The translations under genes were made by a program, and so were the position numbers. Below are positions 1 to 11,070 of a stretch of 47,866 nt of DNA, one piece after another. The notes beneath the pieces were generated by a model, which searched no databases, had not been told where the DNA came from, and was given only the letters and a program-made list of their open reading frames with translations. Source of the stretch: Gymnopus androsaceus JB14 (Eukaryota; Basidiomycota; Agaricomycetes; Agaricales; Omphalotaceae); assembly GCA_009733575.1 (NCBI GenBank), contig ML769817.1:1-47866 (forward strand), written 5' to 3'. How positions within the stretch are numbered: the stretch's first letter is position 1; every line of letters starts with the position of its first letter.

Positions 1-161
1 TTGTGGGGGTGCTGCTATGCATTATGTGAACAAGTGGGTAAAATGATACAGTAGATTTCTGGCCTAAAATATGCTGTAATAGAACAGGAAAATTGTCAAA
101 ATTGCGACCTATGGTATGCTATTCTAGACAAAGGTTAGTGGTAGTTTCTGGGAGCTTCCAA

Positions 162-980
162 TAAGGGTGGACACGACTCCGGGTCCCGGTTTACCTGGAC
201 CTGTGATGCCGGTAACCGGAGGGCAAAACTAGCGACCTGCGACCGGTTCCAAACCCGTGGGAGACCGGTTAACCGGTACCGGGACCCGCCACAGGTAAAC
301 CGGCCGGTACCTGTGTAACCTGCCCATACTAGGGCACTCACTAGTAGTAATAATATTTGTACTAACATTAGTACTTATACTGGTACTAGTATGTTTGTAT
401 TAGATTCTAGCACCAATGTTAGTACTAAATTCAAAGACTGGTAAGTATCCAGCCATTATTGGTACAGTATTCAATACAATGTCAGTGGTAATAATACCAA
501 AATATTGATAATGTCTTTTGACATGGAGATAGGATCCAAATAAGATCTCTATGCTACTGTATGCACTATCACTGCTACTATAGCTGCATATATGCATCTT
601 AATGTCACCTCTATTATCTTACTTACTATTAATTAAGCTACTATTGGCAAAGTATTAGTACTATTAGTGTAAGTATACTAGTATTAGACACTAATACCAG
701 TCCCAAGCAGAACTAATACATACTGTAAGTACTAACCAATAATATTAGTATACTATATTGGCACTAAGTAGTGAAATATGTATCAATATTAAAGCCAAAC
801 ATTTGTTCCCACGGGTCTACCGGTACCGGCCGGTCACAATAAAAACAAAAATGGCGACCTGCAACCGGGCATAACCCGTGGGAAACCGGTACCGGGACTC
901 GCAGGTTAAAAAACCGGCTGGTATTCCCACAGGTAAACCTGCCGGTACCGGGTCAGGACCCGGAGTCGTGTCCACCTTTA
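162..980. mobile_element. hAT-type non-autonomous transposon (MITE), 819 bp
   Basis: The terminal inverted repeats start TAAGGGTGGACACGACTCC at the left and read the same, with one mismatch (TAAAGG), from the right end; about 25 bp match. The 8-bp target duplication GCTTCCAA lies at 154-161 and 981-988. An 8-bp TSD with a TA-starting repeat is the hAT pattern. Both subterminal regions (180-330 and 810-960) are packed with ACCGGT/GGTACC motifs. The core (330-800) is AT-rich with many AGTACTA/TACTAGT words. It has no transposase, and the short ORFs inside are not genes. Confidence 0.9.
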
Positions 981-988
981 GCTTCCAA

Positions 989-1870
989 CGACCCTCTATC
1001 CAAAAAACTTGGTCCTTGACCTTTGGTAACTTCACTCTATCCTTGTGTAATGGTTCCTTGTACTGTCACTTAAAGTATTGATTTCAGTTTCTTAGGAAGA
1101 TTCGTTCCACATTCAAACATGCTCATGGTACATCTTTTTCTGGAGTTAGAACTTAGGGCAAGTAATCATAATCTCTTGTTCCCCATTCCCATAATTCTTG
1201 AAATTGCTTTCAGTCAGTACATCAAATAGTCATCCAAGCAAACACATGAATGGTGCCCTATTTATATGTGAATTTATATGTATATGGTTATATTGCCAAA
1301 CCTGAAAGGTGTGTTGCTCACCAAACCAAAAGATCATTCCAAACCTCCATGTACATCCTGCATTTTTATTACGAAGTCAGGGTCCCAAGTGAGGTTTAGT
1401 CCAATCACAACCATTAATTCCATTGCTACAATCTGAGCTCCACTATCTAATGCAAGGGGTGTGCAGGAATTTAAGCGCCCATATAGGGTTCGGAGGGGAG
1501 GGTGGGGTCAAGAGGCCTTAAGACTAAAATTTCTGAACATAATTTATTGCAGCAATATGGCCTGGAATCAATACTTTTACATGTTTTATGCATTTTTGCA
1601 CATTTGGCAGGCACAGGATAGCTCCAAGCCCATGGTTCTTTGACCCTTCTATGAGTTATTGTCCAGAATGCTTGGATTATACAAACAAAGAAACATTTTC
1701 CACTTCAGTAACATCATCTAAAATGAATATGTTTGTGCAAAATCCCAAAATATGACTGGTTTTGTAATAATTAGAGGCAGTGTTAAGCAACAGAGATTGC
1801 TCAAAAAGAAGTAATTACTTTTGTGATATTTAATTCAATGTCCTAGAAATTTGACAACAGGGGAAGAGGG
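989..1870. other. Unassigned intergenic DNA
   Basis: No recognisable gene, terminal repeat or structured RNA was seen. It lies between the hAT MITE and the 3' end of the decayed gypsy element, so it may hold eroded gypsy pol or LTR sequence. Confidence 0.4.
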
Positions 1871-1898
1871 GGATAGACTAGGAGTATAGCAAAGCTAA

Positions 1899-4861
1899 TC
1901 ACATCTGTGGGATCAATTGGGGCAATGTCCTTGGGGATTTGCTTATGTAACCATGGGATTCTTCTTCCCTATAAGGCAGGTACAAGAGGGGAGGGAGGGG
2001 TTCATTGAGCTTAAGACCAAAATACAAGGTGATATATAATTTAGAATTTTTGCACACCCCTTGATCTAATGTTGCTTGAACTTCCACATCTTGACCATGG
2101 ATGATAGGAAAGACAGACCAAAGACCATTTCCAGTACTGTTGACAACTGTGAGCATCTTCTTCTCATTGTCATCTGCCAAGTTGTTTCAGAATACTTCAA
2201 CAGGATCCCTCTGAACTATTGAACCAGCTTTCATATGTCCAACATCATGATTGAGAACCATGAAGATGTCCTTGTCTGGTAGAAGTAGATCTTCAGCACT
2301 AATATATTTAGTCATTATCTTTTGTGGTTTACAGTCAATTTCCGTTACACCATCTTCTGCCAAAGACATATCAAAAGTTGATTTTGGGGCTGTACCCATT
2401 TATTCTGCATCTTCCACATTAGGATTTTACAGACTTTTGGAGAGATTTGAGAAAGCTCAGCTGCAGACAATTCAACCTTGTTTTTGAAAATCCCATCCAC
2501 TATATCTTCTTCAGTGCCATCCTTAAATAATTCCGGCCGAAGTTGAAATTTGGGTGGTTCCTCTCTATTAGAGTTTATATCCTCCTTTACCACCTTTGGT
2601 GTGTTCCGTGGGATGGCTTCCACTCTCATTGATGATACTGCATTGAGGGGTCTTAGCTCAACTGTGGTTTTTGGGTTTCCTTGGTATCTGAAGTGGATCT
2701 TCTTTATTGAGAATGTACCAAGTGGCCTTGTCTAATTCCATGGAGGAGTGATCCAGTGTTATGGCTCTCAAAAATTCATTCCCAGCCTTTGGTTCTTCCT
2801 CTTCCTCCTCCTCATCAGTGTCATTATCAATGTTTACAGTCACTATGTCTCTTGGTAGAACTGCCGGTTCCTCCAATATTTGGTCCATTTCATCATCAGA
2901 TATTTCAAACCTCACTTTGGATTTCTCTGGCATCCTTCCTTGCAACTTTGTGACTGCATGGCTGGTGGAGCATATACCATATCTTTTCAACACTAGTTTT
3001 CATTTCATTTTTTTCAGCTTTTGTATTATTCTCTAATTTTATTTTACTGGATTCTGAATTTTGTTGAGTATTCTACTTCATAGACAGTGTTTGCTTAGAT
3101 TGACCCTCAAGAGCTGTCATAAGTATTCCTTGATATCAAGTTTGCTCTAGTCTGAAACTCCATCATTGGGTCTAATTATTTTTTGAACCCAACTTGGGTC
3201 TGTGTAAAGACTGATGATGATTCTCCTTGACCCATTCTCAGGCTTGCCATCTTAGTGGCTACAACCATCTAAGAAGCCATTGGTGACTGATCTAATTGAG
3301 CTGCAAAGTCATCTTCCTCAAGTTTGGTCATCATCAGGGCTTCAGCTGAAGACCAACCCTGTTCCTTTGCAATCCTTCTAATCTTTTCATGCATTCTGGT
3401 AATCCCCTCTAGGCAGTTTCTGACCATCCTTAAGGAACATCATCTTGCCCCTGTTAAATGTTAGATACAGTAAATCCATTCTTGAGTTAGGAGCTACATG
3501 AACATTGGACAGTTGCCCATCATATGCACCTTGTCTCCACACATAAAACATGTGAGCTCCTTAAGTGTCATTTGTTTGCCCCGCTTGTTCATTATGGGTT
3601 TTTCACTGCAGAAATTAGATAGCTGTTGCCAAGTATTCCTCCCAACTCTATTATTAGATCCTCTACCTGATTACCTTGTGATTGACCAGAGCTGATGCAT
3701 TTCCCCAATATCTTTGTTGATTTCATTCTTTACAGATTTAAAATCATCTCCGACATCTCTCAATTCTTTAAATAAAGCATCATATCTGTCTAATGCTGCC
3801 ACAATTTTACTCTGTGCTTCCAAGCTTTTGTCCATTTTAATGGATTGCCCCGTGAAACCATTGTTATACCCCTTGTTACTCACAGGGACTTCCTTTGCTA
3901 CAGGAATCACTAGCAGCAACTGAAAATAGGGCTTGGCACTTGCAAGCCCAAAATTGGTGCTGAATTCTTTAGGACCTACTACTCAAGATAGAGTTTGGAA
4001 TGAAGAGTCTACATCTGATCCAGTTGTTATTTGAATAAATTTGCTTAACAGGAAAGGATCTTCAAACCTCTGTTTGGTCAAGGTGACAGCTGGAATGGTT
4101 TATTGAAGCCTCATGTGTACTATATTAATCAACTCCTGCACAAAGGCTGAGATATACAGAGTTACTGCATCTAAATTTGAAAGGATCATGGGCAAGTCAA
4201 CTGTTGGTTGCATCAGTTTCAATTTCTCTGCCCAGAATACCTCTGTATAAACTTTCAACTTTTCAAGCTCACCTGGTTTGATACAGTGGCTGCCAAAATT
4301 GATGTCACCCCCCAATTCAGTTGCCTATTCAGTAGCCCATTCAGTAGGTCACATGAGGTGACATCAATTTTGGCAGCCCCTGTAAGTGCAAACTGAGTAA
4401 TATATCTGTGAAGCATATTTTTTGATCTGTTTGTATTTCCAAATGATCCTGGGAAGGTTTCTGCCAGCTTCTTATGAAATTTGTCAAAGTTAGGTACTTT
4501 TACACAATCCCAGTGCTGGAAAAAATTTCTTGTTTCAATTGTCATCCATTCAAAACATTTTGTGAGCTTGACTTTATCTGATTTTGCTCCTATAGTATTG
4601 AACATATTTTTGACAAATTCTAGGTGGATGAGCTATATTCAATATCCCTGCAGTCTTCGACCATTTTGGGAAACTCTCATTGCTCAGTTCCTTAAGTTCA
4701 TTAGTTATATATGGCCGTAACTGTATATTTGGCAAATATGATACATAATTTTCTTCACCTGTTTGTACCCTGAGTGTTTTACCCTCAAGAAAGGAGTGTA
4801 AAGCAATGGGGAGAGTGCTGAAAGCTTTTATTGCACTCGGAAACTTCCTACAAGTGAACAA
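1899..4861 (-). pseudogene. Ty3/gypsy gag-protease relic
   Basis: Gag-protease part of an LTR retrotransposon, read on the minus strand and broken into many frames. From N to C one sees a capsid-like stretch (about 4861-4100, with NFFQHWDCVKVPNFDKFH), a coiled acidic linker (3671-3919), a CCHC zinc knuckle CFMCGDKVHMMGNC at 3509-3550, an acidic region (2658-2993), and a segment SAEDLLLPDKDI...KAGSIVQRDPVEVF (2187-2399) typical of the gag-protease junction of basidiomycete gypsy elements. The end (1899-2180) contains VFPIIHGQDVEVQATLDQG, where the aspartic-protease motif would lie; the catalytic D-[ST]-G reads DQG. No reverse transcriptase or integrase follows. At least five frame changes and several stops show it is dead. 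Family assignment is inference from motif order. Confidence 0.7.
4288..4378. mobile_element. 91-bp perfect fold-back element (mini-MITE)
   Basis: Two perfect 22-bp inverted arms (GGCTGCCAAAATTGATGTCA plus CC at 4288-4309, and its complement at 4357-4378) enclose a 47-bp loop. The loop holds three 12-bp tandem units beginning ATTCAG (4315-4350). The structure lies inside the gag relic and interrupts its capsid region. No clear target duplication was found, so it could also be an inverted duplication rather than a transposon. Confidence 0.7.
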
Positions 4862-4911
4862 AATTAGTTGACTTGAAATTTCAAAGTCCGCTACCTTATT
4901 TGAACTTAAAT

Positions 4912-5222
4912 TGTTGAATGTATGATGATATCATTTATTATCTCAGTCATATGATGCTATCAGTCATTGCTGAGGTAGACTTACTCAGCCTCAGTAGTAT
5001 CTTAGTAAGTAGCTTTATGGATGACATCATAGGTCATGCACATAGAACATACTAGAAAGATACTACCTTATATGTAATGAATACAGTACTACAGTATATA
5101 GAGACTCCAGTAGTACTGCTAATGACAATGACTTCTACTAGTCTTCTACCTCTCTCTATCTGCTCTACAACCACTTGGTGAGTGCTAGTCACTGCACCTC
5201 CTAGCTTATATGCTGCGCAACA
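4912..5222 (+). mobile_element. Solo LTR, 311 bp, TSD TAAAT
   Basis: Starts TGTTGAATG and ends GCGCAACA (TGTTG...CAACA ends). It is flanked by the exact 5-bp duplication TAAAT at 4907-4911 and 5223-5227. A TATA-like TATATAGAG near 5096, followed by a CT-rich tract, suggests plus orientation. The intact TSD means it is an independent insertion that lost its interior by LTR recombination, not an LTR of the neighbouring gag relic. Confidence 0.88.
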
Positions 5223-5227
5223 TAAAT

Positions 5228-5524
5228 ATTATTTACAAATTTGAAATACATTAATATGGACTTGTAATGTATGAAACATATCTTTAGTTGTGTGTAATAG
5301 GCTCCAGGCTATCTCCAAATACATTTACAGTTGCTGCTCATGCTAATTGCTGGCCAATTACACATTGTTGTTGAGACAAAATCCACAGCTTATGTACAGT
5401 TTCATGATTACTGCCATGCCAATGAAGCCTCATATGACTGAAATTAAACATTTACAGTCAGTTCTGGTGTTTTATATGGGGTCACAGACTGGCAAATATG
5501 TAAAAATGAGGGACTGAAGGTTCC
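5228..5524. other. AT-rich spacer between two solo LTRs
   Basis: No gene or repeat structure was recognised between the two LTR insertions. Confidence 0.4.
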
Positions 5525-5529
5525 ATTTG

Positions 5530-6338
5530 TGTTACAGCCATGCCTACCGAATTACCGACCAAGCCCTCAGACCCTATTCTATATCTAATCAAACCGGTTA
5601 CCAACTCGGCAACTCCGGCCACCGTATCGGCTCGGCTAGTCCGGCCATCACATCGGCTTGGCAACTCCGGCCATTGCATCGGTTCGGTTACTCCGGACTT
5701 TTGACCACTTCACCAATATTGGTCAATCTACACCATTTCCAGTACTCCGGCCACTCGGCCGAGGTTTCCGGTGTATTATGACCGATTATCTCGGCATATC
5801 TCGGTCGATCATCTCGGCATAACCTCGGTATAACTCCAGTCCAGTCTCGGGAACTATTCCCACACTATTGTTTTATGCCTGTTATTGTTTTATTGTCTTT
5901 CGCTTCACTATTGTCTTTTGGTACTGAATTACTTTATTGTTTTACTTACCGAGGGACCGGTCCGGCCCCGGAACATCGGCCCCATTGGCAGTATTTAAGT
6001 AGTACATACTTGTATAGTAACCTTAGCTCCAAAATCAACTTAGTCTGGCCTTGTACTCATTCCGAGTCCTTCCTTGACCAATTGACCGAGATTCCGGTTA
6101 CTAAGCCGACTCAGCCACGTGATCTCGGTCGAACCTCGGCTACGCCTTCGGTTCTACTGTCTTAACTTAGCTTAGACTTTGCCTTACTATATTCCTCTCG
6201 GGACACCTTACGGCGTGTCAAGGGTGTTGCCAATAGCTTCACCGAGTCCCATCACTCGCAAGGTCCAACCCGGAATCTTTCCGGACCATTTCTGTCCGAT
6301 ATCTCGGCCGCTTCACTCCGGGTTGCACAGACTTAACA
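5530..6338 (+). mobile_element. Solo LTR, 809 bp, TSD ATTTG
   Basis: Starts TGTTACAGCC and ends CACAGACTTAACA (TGTTA...TAACA), with exact 5-bp duplications ATTTG at 5525-5529 and 6339-6343. The U3-like left half is full of ACTCCGGCC/CTCGGC/TCTCGG repeats. A TATA-like TATTTAAG at about 5992-5999 fits a promoter in plus orientation. It has a higher GC content than its flanks. The ORFs inside are by-products of the CGG-rich repeats. The length suits a gypsy LTR. Confidence 0.88.
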
Positions 6339-6450
6339 ATTTGTCCACTGGCAGTAGTGAGCTGCGCCCATATGCTTGAAGAGGGTCCAGGAGTGTCTGT
6401 AGCACATTGCATAGCTTTTAATGGTCATCTACAATGTTATTTATGGCTTA

Positions 6451-6490
6451 AGGTAGAATAAGGTAGAATAAGGTAATAAGGTAGAATAAG
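6451..6490. repeat. 10-bp tandem repeat (AGGTAGAATA)n
   Basis: About four units of AGGTAGAATA, the third imperfect. Related AAGGTAG/TTAACTT words continue to about 6560. Nearby, 6585-6706 has a looser array of TCCAGAGA/CTTCAGAGA words. Confidence 0.75.
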
Positions 6491-6706
6491 TTAACTTATG
6501 GAACTTAAAGGTACTTTATGTTAACTTGGTAAGGCTAAGGTAGCAATAAGGTAGTGGAGTTTAAAAATCCAAGGTAATTTGGTAGCCACCATCTCCAAAG
6601 GTCTCCAGAGGACCTGTAGCTTTTGAAGCAGAGTAATAATTCCAGAGATCTCCAGAGGACAATATAAACCTTCAGAGACCTTCAGAGACTCCAGAGAGCT
6701 ATTCAA

Positions 6707-7416
6707 TCAAGTTTCCATGTTGTGTAATCATGCATTAATAATAGAATTTTATAATCATCATTTTTATATACTGTGACAGTAGGTGCACTGTAGCAGTTAG
6801 TATTGCATAGTAGTAAGTGGCAAGTACTCAATGAGTCTTCTGCTTTCTCCCTCTCAATGTTTTCATAGTAGTACTCTTCTTGATTTCTGCCTCTAAATTT
6901 CCTGCTTTCTGCCTCCATCTTCAGTACCCTTCCACATTTCTGGCAATCATCTCTAAAAAGAAAAATTATATGAAAATGAAACTTATGGTGAAAGGATAGA
7001 ACATTGCAACAATGGGAGAAGGAAAAAAATACAAGTTTGTTGAAAGTTGAAAGCCCATGCATCTTATATAACCAATATATAACTTCCTGATAGTTTATAG
7101 CATTGTCAGACAGTTGTTGACAATGGACAATTAGTGAACATGATGCCTTAGGCATTATAGCCCTTCAGTGTCCACAGATACAAACACTCCTGGGATTGCT
7201 ACTAGCTTCCAATCCCGCCGTTGTCGTCAGACCAGCAATCCCAAGGAACCTCAAACTAAGCAAATGTCTCTAGTTCCACTCTATTGGCAACAATGTATGT
7301 GATATTGAGGGATGTATTTTTTAGAAACCAAAACCTATGCTCATCTCCAAACTCTTCACTTCACCTACTTAACAATCTCAGATAGGGATTCTCTACACTA
7401 CTGGGCAATATATATT
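6707..7416. other. Unassigned region with a doubtful 150-codon minus-strand ORF
   Basis: An open frame runs over 6703-7155 (minus). Its product has a CQKCGR motif and a charged RKFRGRNQEEYYYENIEREK segment, but I recognise no family, and the frame could be chance in AT-rich DNA. A 10-bp inverted repeat (TGGGATTGCT at 7191-7200 and its complement at 7234-7243) lies downstream. No other structure was seen. Confidence 0.3.
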
Positions 7417-7624
7417 TGTTAGGAAGCGTCGCGCTTCCTAACGAGTCCATACATGTCCGATTGGACCAACGGCTGATGGACTGGAATCCGACGGCAATAG
7501 CCTGCCGGTTTGTGACAAACGCCTGGATCTTCATGTTGATTCCAAGCTCCCGTCATTTCTCCTTCGTTTCCCGAGGTGTATGGCCATTCGCCCTCCCTCC
7601 TTTCTTCCGGAGACCCTGGTAACA
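7417..7624. repeat. 208-bp GC-rich block with TGTTA...TAACA ends and terminal hairpin
   Basis: The block begins TGTTAGGAAGCG and ends CCCTGGTAACA. At its left end 7418-7428 and 7432-7442 form a perfect 11-bp stem with the 3-nt loop TCG. Both strands are open for 68 codons, which is what GC-rich non-coding DNA gives. The flanking 5-mers (ATATT and AATTA) are not duplicated, so an LTR-like insertion is not proven. It could be a fragment of a larger repeat. Confidence 0.4.
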
Positions 7625-8790
7625 AATTACCACCGTATTCCTACTGACAAATCGACTCTTCCAATTGTTGAAGCAGACATATGATCAACAAATGGTGAGA
7701 TGCAATACTCACCTGGATATGGAGCCTGTAGACTGGTCTTGGGGACTAGTTGGAGAGGATAGAGTTCTTGTATAGACAAGTAGTAGTACAACTGAGTGTG
7801 CTAAAGAGTACAGTAAGTAACTACAGTATTTATACTAAATACGACCACAACTATACAGTAACATAGTAGGGTGGCTTAGGGCATAGGGTACAATCATAAT
7901 GGTTCAACAGCATGTAAGTAGGATGTAAGATCGAGTATTTACGACTACAGCTGACTGGTAATGTATTGAACAGTTTATATGCTTCATAAGCATATGTATC
8001 ATATTTATAGAACTAGCGAATAGCATAATTACAGTGTCTAGTATGCTGAGTGAGCAAATACAAAGACAGTGCTGTTGCCTTATGTAGCGCAGCTACAAAG
8101 GTGTTTTAAGGAGTATTAATGAGGACAATAGACTCATGTCGAGTCGATTGATGACATCACTATTGTAAGTGTCAGATCCTTTCAACACCAATAATTCTCT
8201 GAATTCCCCAATGTTCTAAATGTTACAAGCCCGGTCTTGACATAATTCCCATATCCATAGTTCGGACGGTTCTCAATGCAGACACGGCCGACAACAATAC
8301 CCTATTCGTATAAATTGCCACCAACGTTGACGCATGCAGCCTGTTCCATTACAACCAATCGATTATTTAAACAACCCCCAGGTCCTCATCTTCCTGCTCG
8401 ACTATTATCCTAGTTGACTCATAAAACCGTACTCGGAGTCACGACATTGATACATGGAGTCCATAACCTTCTATTACGACTTCTACTATTTTTCCATCAG
8501 ACAACACTACAATAAAACTCTCATTTTCACTTACAATGCTCATGCATATTACAACTACCTATCACTCTTTACTTTACCATTCATTTTTACATACTAATTC
8601 CGGCAAGTATGATGCGTCAATCCTCCTAGATAATGTTTTGTATTTTCCTTTTTTGAGAGATGACTCGCGCAGTACTGTGCGAGCTGCAACCCAGTTGAAT
8701 ACGCAAGTCGCGCAGTTTGTTCTACTGCATGACTATGCATACGCAGGTCAACAAGACCATTATAGTTATATTAATTACTGTTTGACGACC
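7625..8790. other. Unassigned AT-rich region upstream of an LTR-like promoter
   Basis: No gene is recognised. The sequence is rich in AGTA/TACT words like those in the LTR at 4912-5222, and leads into the TATA-hairpin-CT block at 8791. It may be the U3 region of a decayed LTR whose ends I could not place. Confidence 0.3.
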
Positions 8791-8900
8791 TATATAAGCT
8801 GGGGACCTTGCCTGTAAGGTCCCCAGATCAGTTATTTTGCAATTACAGCAGTTTTCTTCTCTCTCTTGCTCTCTCAGTCTCTCTCTCTTTCTTTTCTCTA
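8791..8900 (+). promoter_or_regulatory. TATA box, 11-bp hairpin and CT-rich leader (LTR R/U5-like)
   Basis: TATATAAG at 8791-8798 is followed directly by a perfect hairpin: stem CTGGGGACCTT 8799-8809, loop GCCTGT, stem 8816-8826. A CTCTCT-rich tract follows to about 8900. This order (TATA, stem-loop, pyrimidine tract) resembles the promoter and R region of an LTR retrotransposon. No reading frame follows. The LTR ends were searched for by TG...CA plus TSD and not found. Confidence 0.45.
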
Positions 8901-9096
8901 CAATCCCCCTATCAACCCAACATTGAATCATCAACTTCTGTTTGCACCAAACATAAGCTTTAATATAAGCTTTGATCTATAGTTGAGCCCACCTGCTCCT
9001 ATACACTTTAAACACATGTTTGCGGTCTACATACACATATCTGCCCAGCGGTTTTCCATTAGTGCTTGTTCCTAATCCAATCAAACACATTCCAAA

Positions 9097-10155
9097 CATC
9101 AGCAAAAATGGTCTGGGCCTGGGATAGCCTATAGGTTAGACTAATATGACCTGGGCAACCTGGGCAACCTGGGTGACTTAGGCCACCTAGGAATATGCCC
9201 AAATCCTAATATCACTTGAGGGTGACTTAGGCTACCTAGGAATATGCCCAAATCCTGATATCACCAGAGGGAGTCTCCTTGCAGCCTGAACACAACCTGA
9301 GCACCACCTAAGTGCAACCTGAACACAACCTGAGTACAACCTGAGGGAACCTGGGGCAGCCTGGAGAAGCCTGAGGAAGCCTGAGGAAGCCTGGGACAGC
9401 CTGAGATTTATCTAGAACTAGGATTACAAGCTAAATAGCTTCAATAAATTAGTACATTGAATTATAATGTGTATAAATATCATTAAAAGAACAGTAGACA
9501 CCCCAATTATTGGAATTTATCAACATATAATTGCGTAAAATAAGCGCCCAAATAAGCGCCACACTGCGTGGGCGCCTGTAGACTGCACACAATTAAAAGT
9601 CTGTTGATGGGGTCAAATCAGATTCATCATGAAGTAACAGTTAACTTGATAAATATGTTAGTCTACTTGAACTTGAGTTAAAAATACTTAAGTGAGGTGT
9701 TCTGAGTCATAAGTTAAGGCCAGTAAAACATTAATGAGTCTCGAAAAATAAGTTCACTTTGAAATAAGTCAAAAATCCATGAGTTTAATAAGATAATAAG
9801 GTTTAAGTGATATAAATGTGGAAATTGAACAAAAAGATACAGCTGAATAATAAAGTATGAGAATTATTTTTTGGGTTGTATAACTCAGCAGAAGTATCCC
9901 TAGGTTACCTCAAGTTGCCTCAGGCTTCCCAGGCTTCCCAGGCTTCCTCAGGCTTCCTCAGGCTCCCTCAAGTTTCCTCAGGTTCCCTCAGGTTCCCTCA
10001 GGATTCCTTCAAGCCCAGGAATAAGGGGGTAGACTTATGAAACCCTGGGAGACCTAGGTGTCCTGGGTGTCCTGGGTGTCCTGGGTGTCCTAGGAGACCT
10101 AGGTAGTCCTTAGGTATCCTCAGGTCATCCAAGGCCCAGACCATTTTTGCTGATG
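9097..10155. mobile_element. 1.06-kb inverted-repeat element ending in CATCAGCA
   Basis: The 24-bp ends are perfectly inverted: CATCAGCAAAAATGGTCTGG plus GCCT at 9097-9120, complement at 10132-10155. Behind them lie long subterminal arrays, mirrored between the two sides: CCTGGGCAA/CCTGAGGAAG words at 9150-9405, and GGCTTCCTCAGG/GGTGTCCTGG words at 9905-10130. A 49-bp direct repeat starts at 9172 and 9221. The 9420-9890 core is AT-rich. The flanks show only a dinucleotide AA on both sides. No transposase. The outer octamer is shared with the element at 11183-19044. Confidence 0.82.
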
Positions 10156-10311
10156 AACCAGTATTGAAAATGGTCCAACAATTCCGTTTCTCACTTTTCA
10201 AGAAGCAAATGCGACACACTCTAACAATATTACACATTGACTGCCAAGTTTGGTCAGAAATAGATCATCTTGGACTAATAGCAAAACACTTACCAAGTAG
10301 CTACTTATTGG

Positions 10312-10460
10312 TCAGGCACCTATAGGGATGAAATTAATCCAGTTGCCCTTTTCCTCAATGTACTTATCCTTCCTCATTGTTTGTACAGCCAGATGTAATG
10401 CTGTTGCAGAATCTTTACTGTTGTCACTGAACATCTCCTTTTAAAATTCCTTTGCTAGAA
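10312..10460 (-). pseudogene. CHAT domain C-terminal end
   Basis: Reading the minus strand from the TAGAA duplication gives AKEF, one stop, then KEMFSDNSKDSATALHLAVQ and a tail ending NWINFIPIGA before a TGA at 10312-10314. S-A-x-A-L-H-x-A-V and W-x-x-F-I-P-I-G are the usual last helix and end of fungal CHAT proteins. It continues in frame from the segment at 11076 once the 610-bp element is removed. Confidence 0.85.
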
Positions 10461-11070
10461 GTGGTGACCCGCAATGTTGAGTACTTCCGCATGCTATTTG
10501 TACATGTTGTGCACAGCCACATTCGCGCTTTGTCGCGTTGTCGCATCCTTCGCGTCAGTTTACAGTAGGAGCTTAATGAACATTAGTGCAGAGTATGTAG
10601 ATTGACACTCTGTACTGTATATACAAACAAATGAATTGTTTATCACTCCAACTTCCATGTCTTCCTCCACATCACTCTCCATAGCATCTGGAGCAACACT
10701 TTTACACATACTTTTGCAAGCAAAGAATTAGCTTTTTTGGTCCTCCAAGTAGTTTAAAATTTGTCGGAGCATTCTTTAAAGGGCTCTGACCAGGGTTTCT
10801 TCAAAGTAGAATTATTGATTTCAGCTATTTACAGTGACTTTTTCTGGGCATTTCCATCAAAAATAATAAGTTTACAATTCCATCTTGAAGAATCCCTAGT
10901 CCCGTTCAAACGAATGGCAGTCTCCTCAAAAAAATTTTCATTTGAGTTGGTAGTTGAAGCATAATGTTGCCGGAGGTCGCGCAGACGCCTGATTGCAGGT
11001 TTCGGTAGGGGTCCAAAAGCGGAATGCTTTGTGGGAACTTATTTTCCTTGCAGCGATTGCAGGTCACCAC
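10461..11070. mobile_element. 610-bp DNA element, TSD TAGAA, inside the CHAT exon
   Basis: The ends are inverted: GTGGTGACCCGCAAT at the left and GTGGTGACCTGCAAT read from the right. The 5-bp duplication TAGAA sits at 10456-10460 and 11071-11075. Taking the element and one TSD copy out restores the CHAT frame (...HGYLL|AKEF...). No transposase is visible, and the superfamily is not assigned. Short ORFs here, including the part of the minus-strand frame below 11071, are not gene. Confidence 0.88.

Noticed and set aside
4912..5222. LTR belonging to the neighbouring gag relic
   Set aside because: It has its own TAAAT duplication on both sides, so it is an independent solo LTR.
5527..6379. Three plus-strand ORFs in the CGG-rich block
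   Set aside because: They lie within a solo LTR with exact ends and TSD, and the amino-acid composition only mirrors the CTCGGC repeats.
7417..7624. Solo LTR
   Set aside because: Flanking 5-mers ATATT and AATTA differ and only five terminal bases are inverted.
9998..10237. Collagen-like Gly-His-Pro repeat ORF on the minus strand
   Set aside because: It is the translation of GGTGTCCTGG repeats in the subterminal array of the 9097-10155 element; no start context or neighbours.
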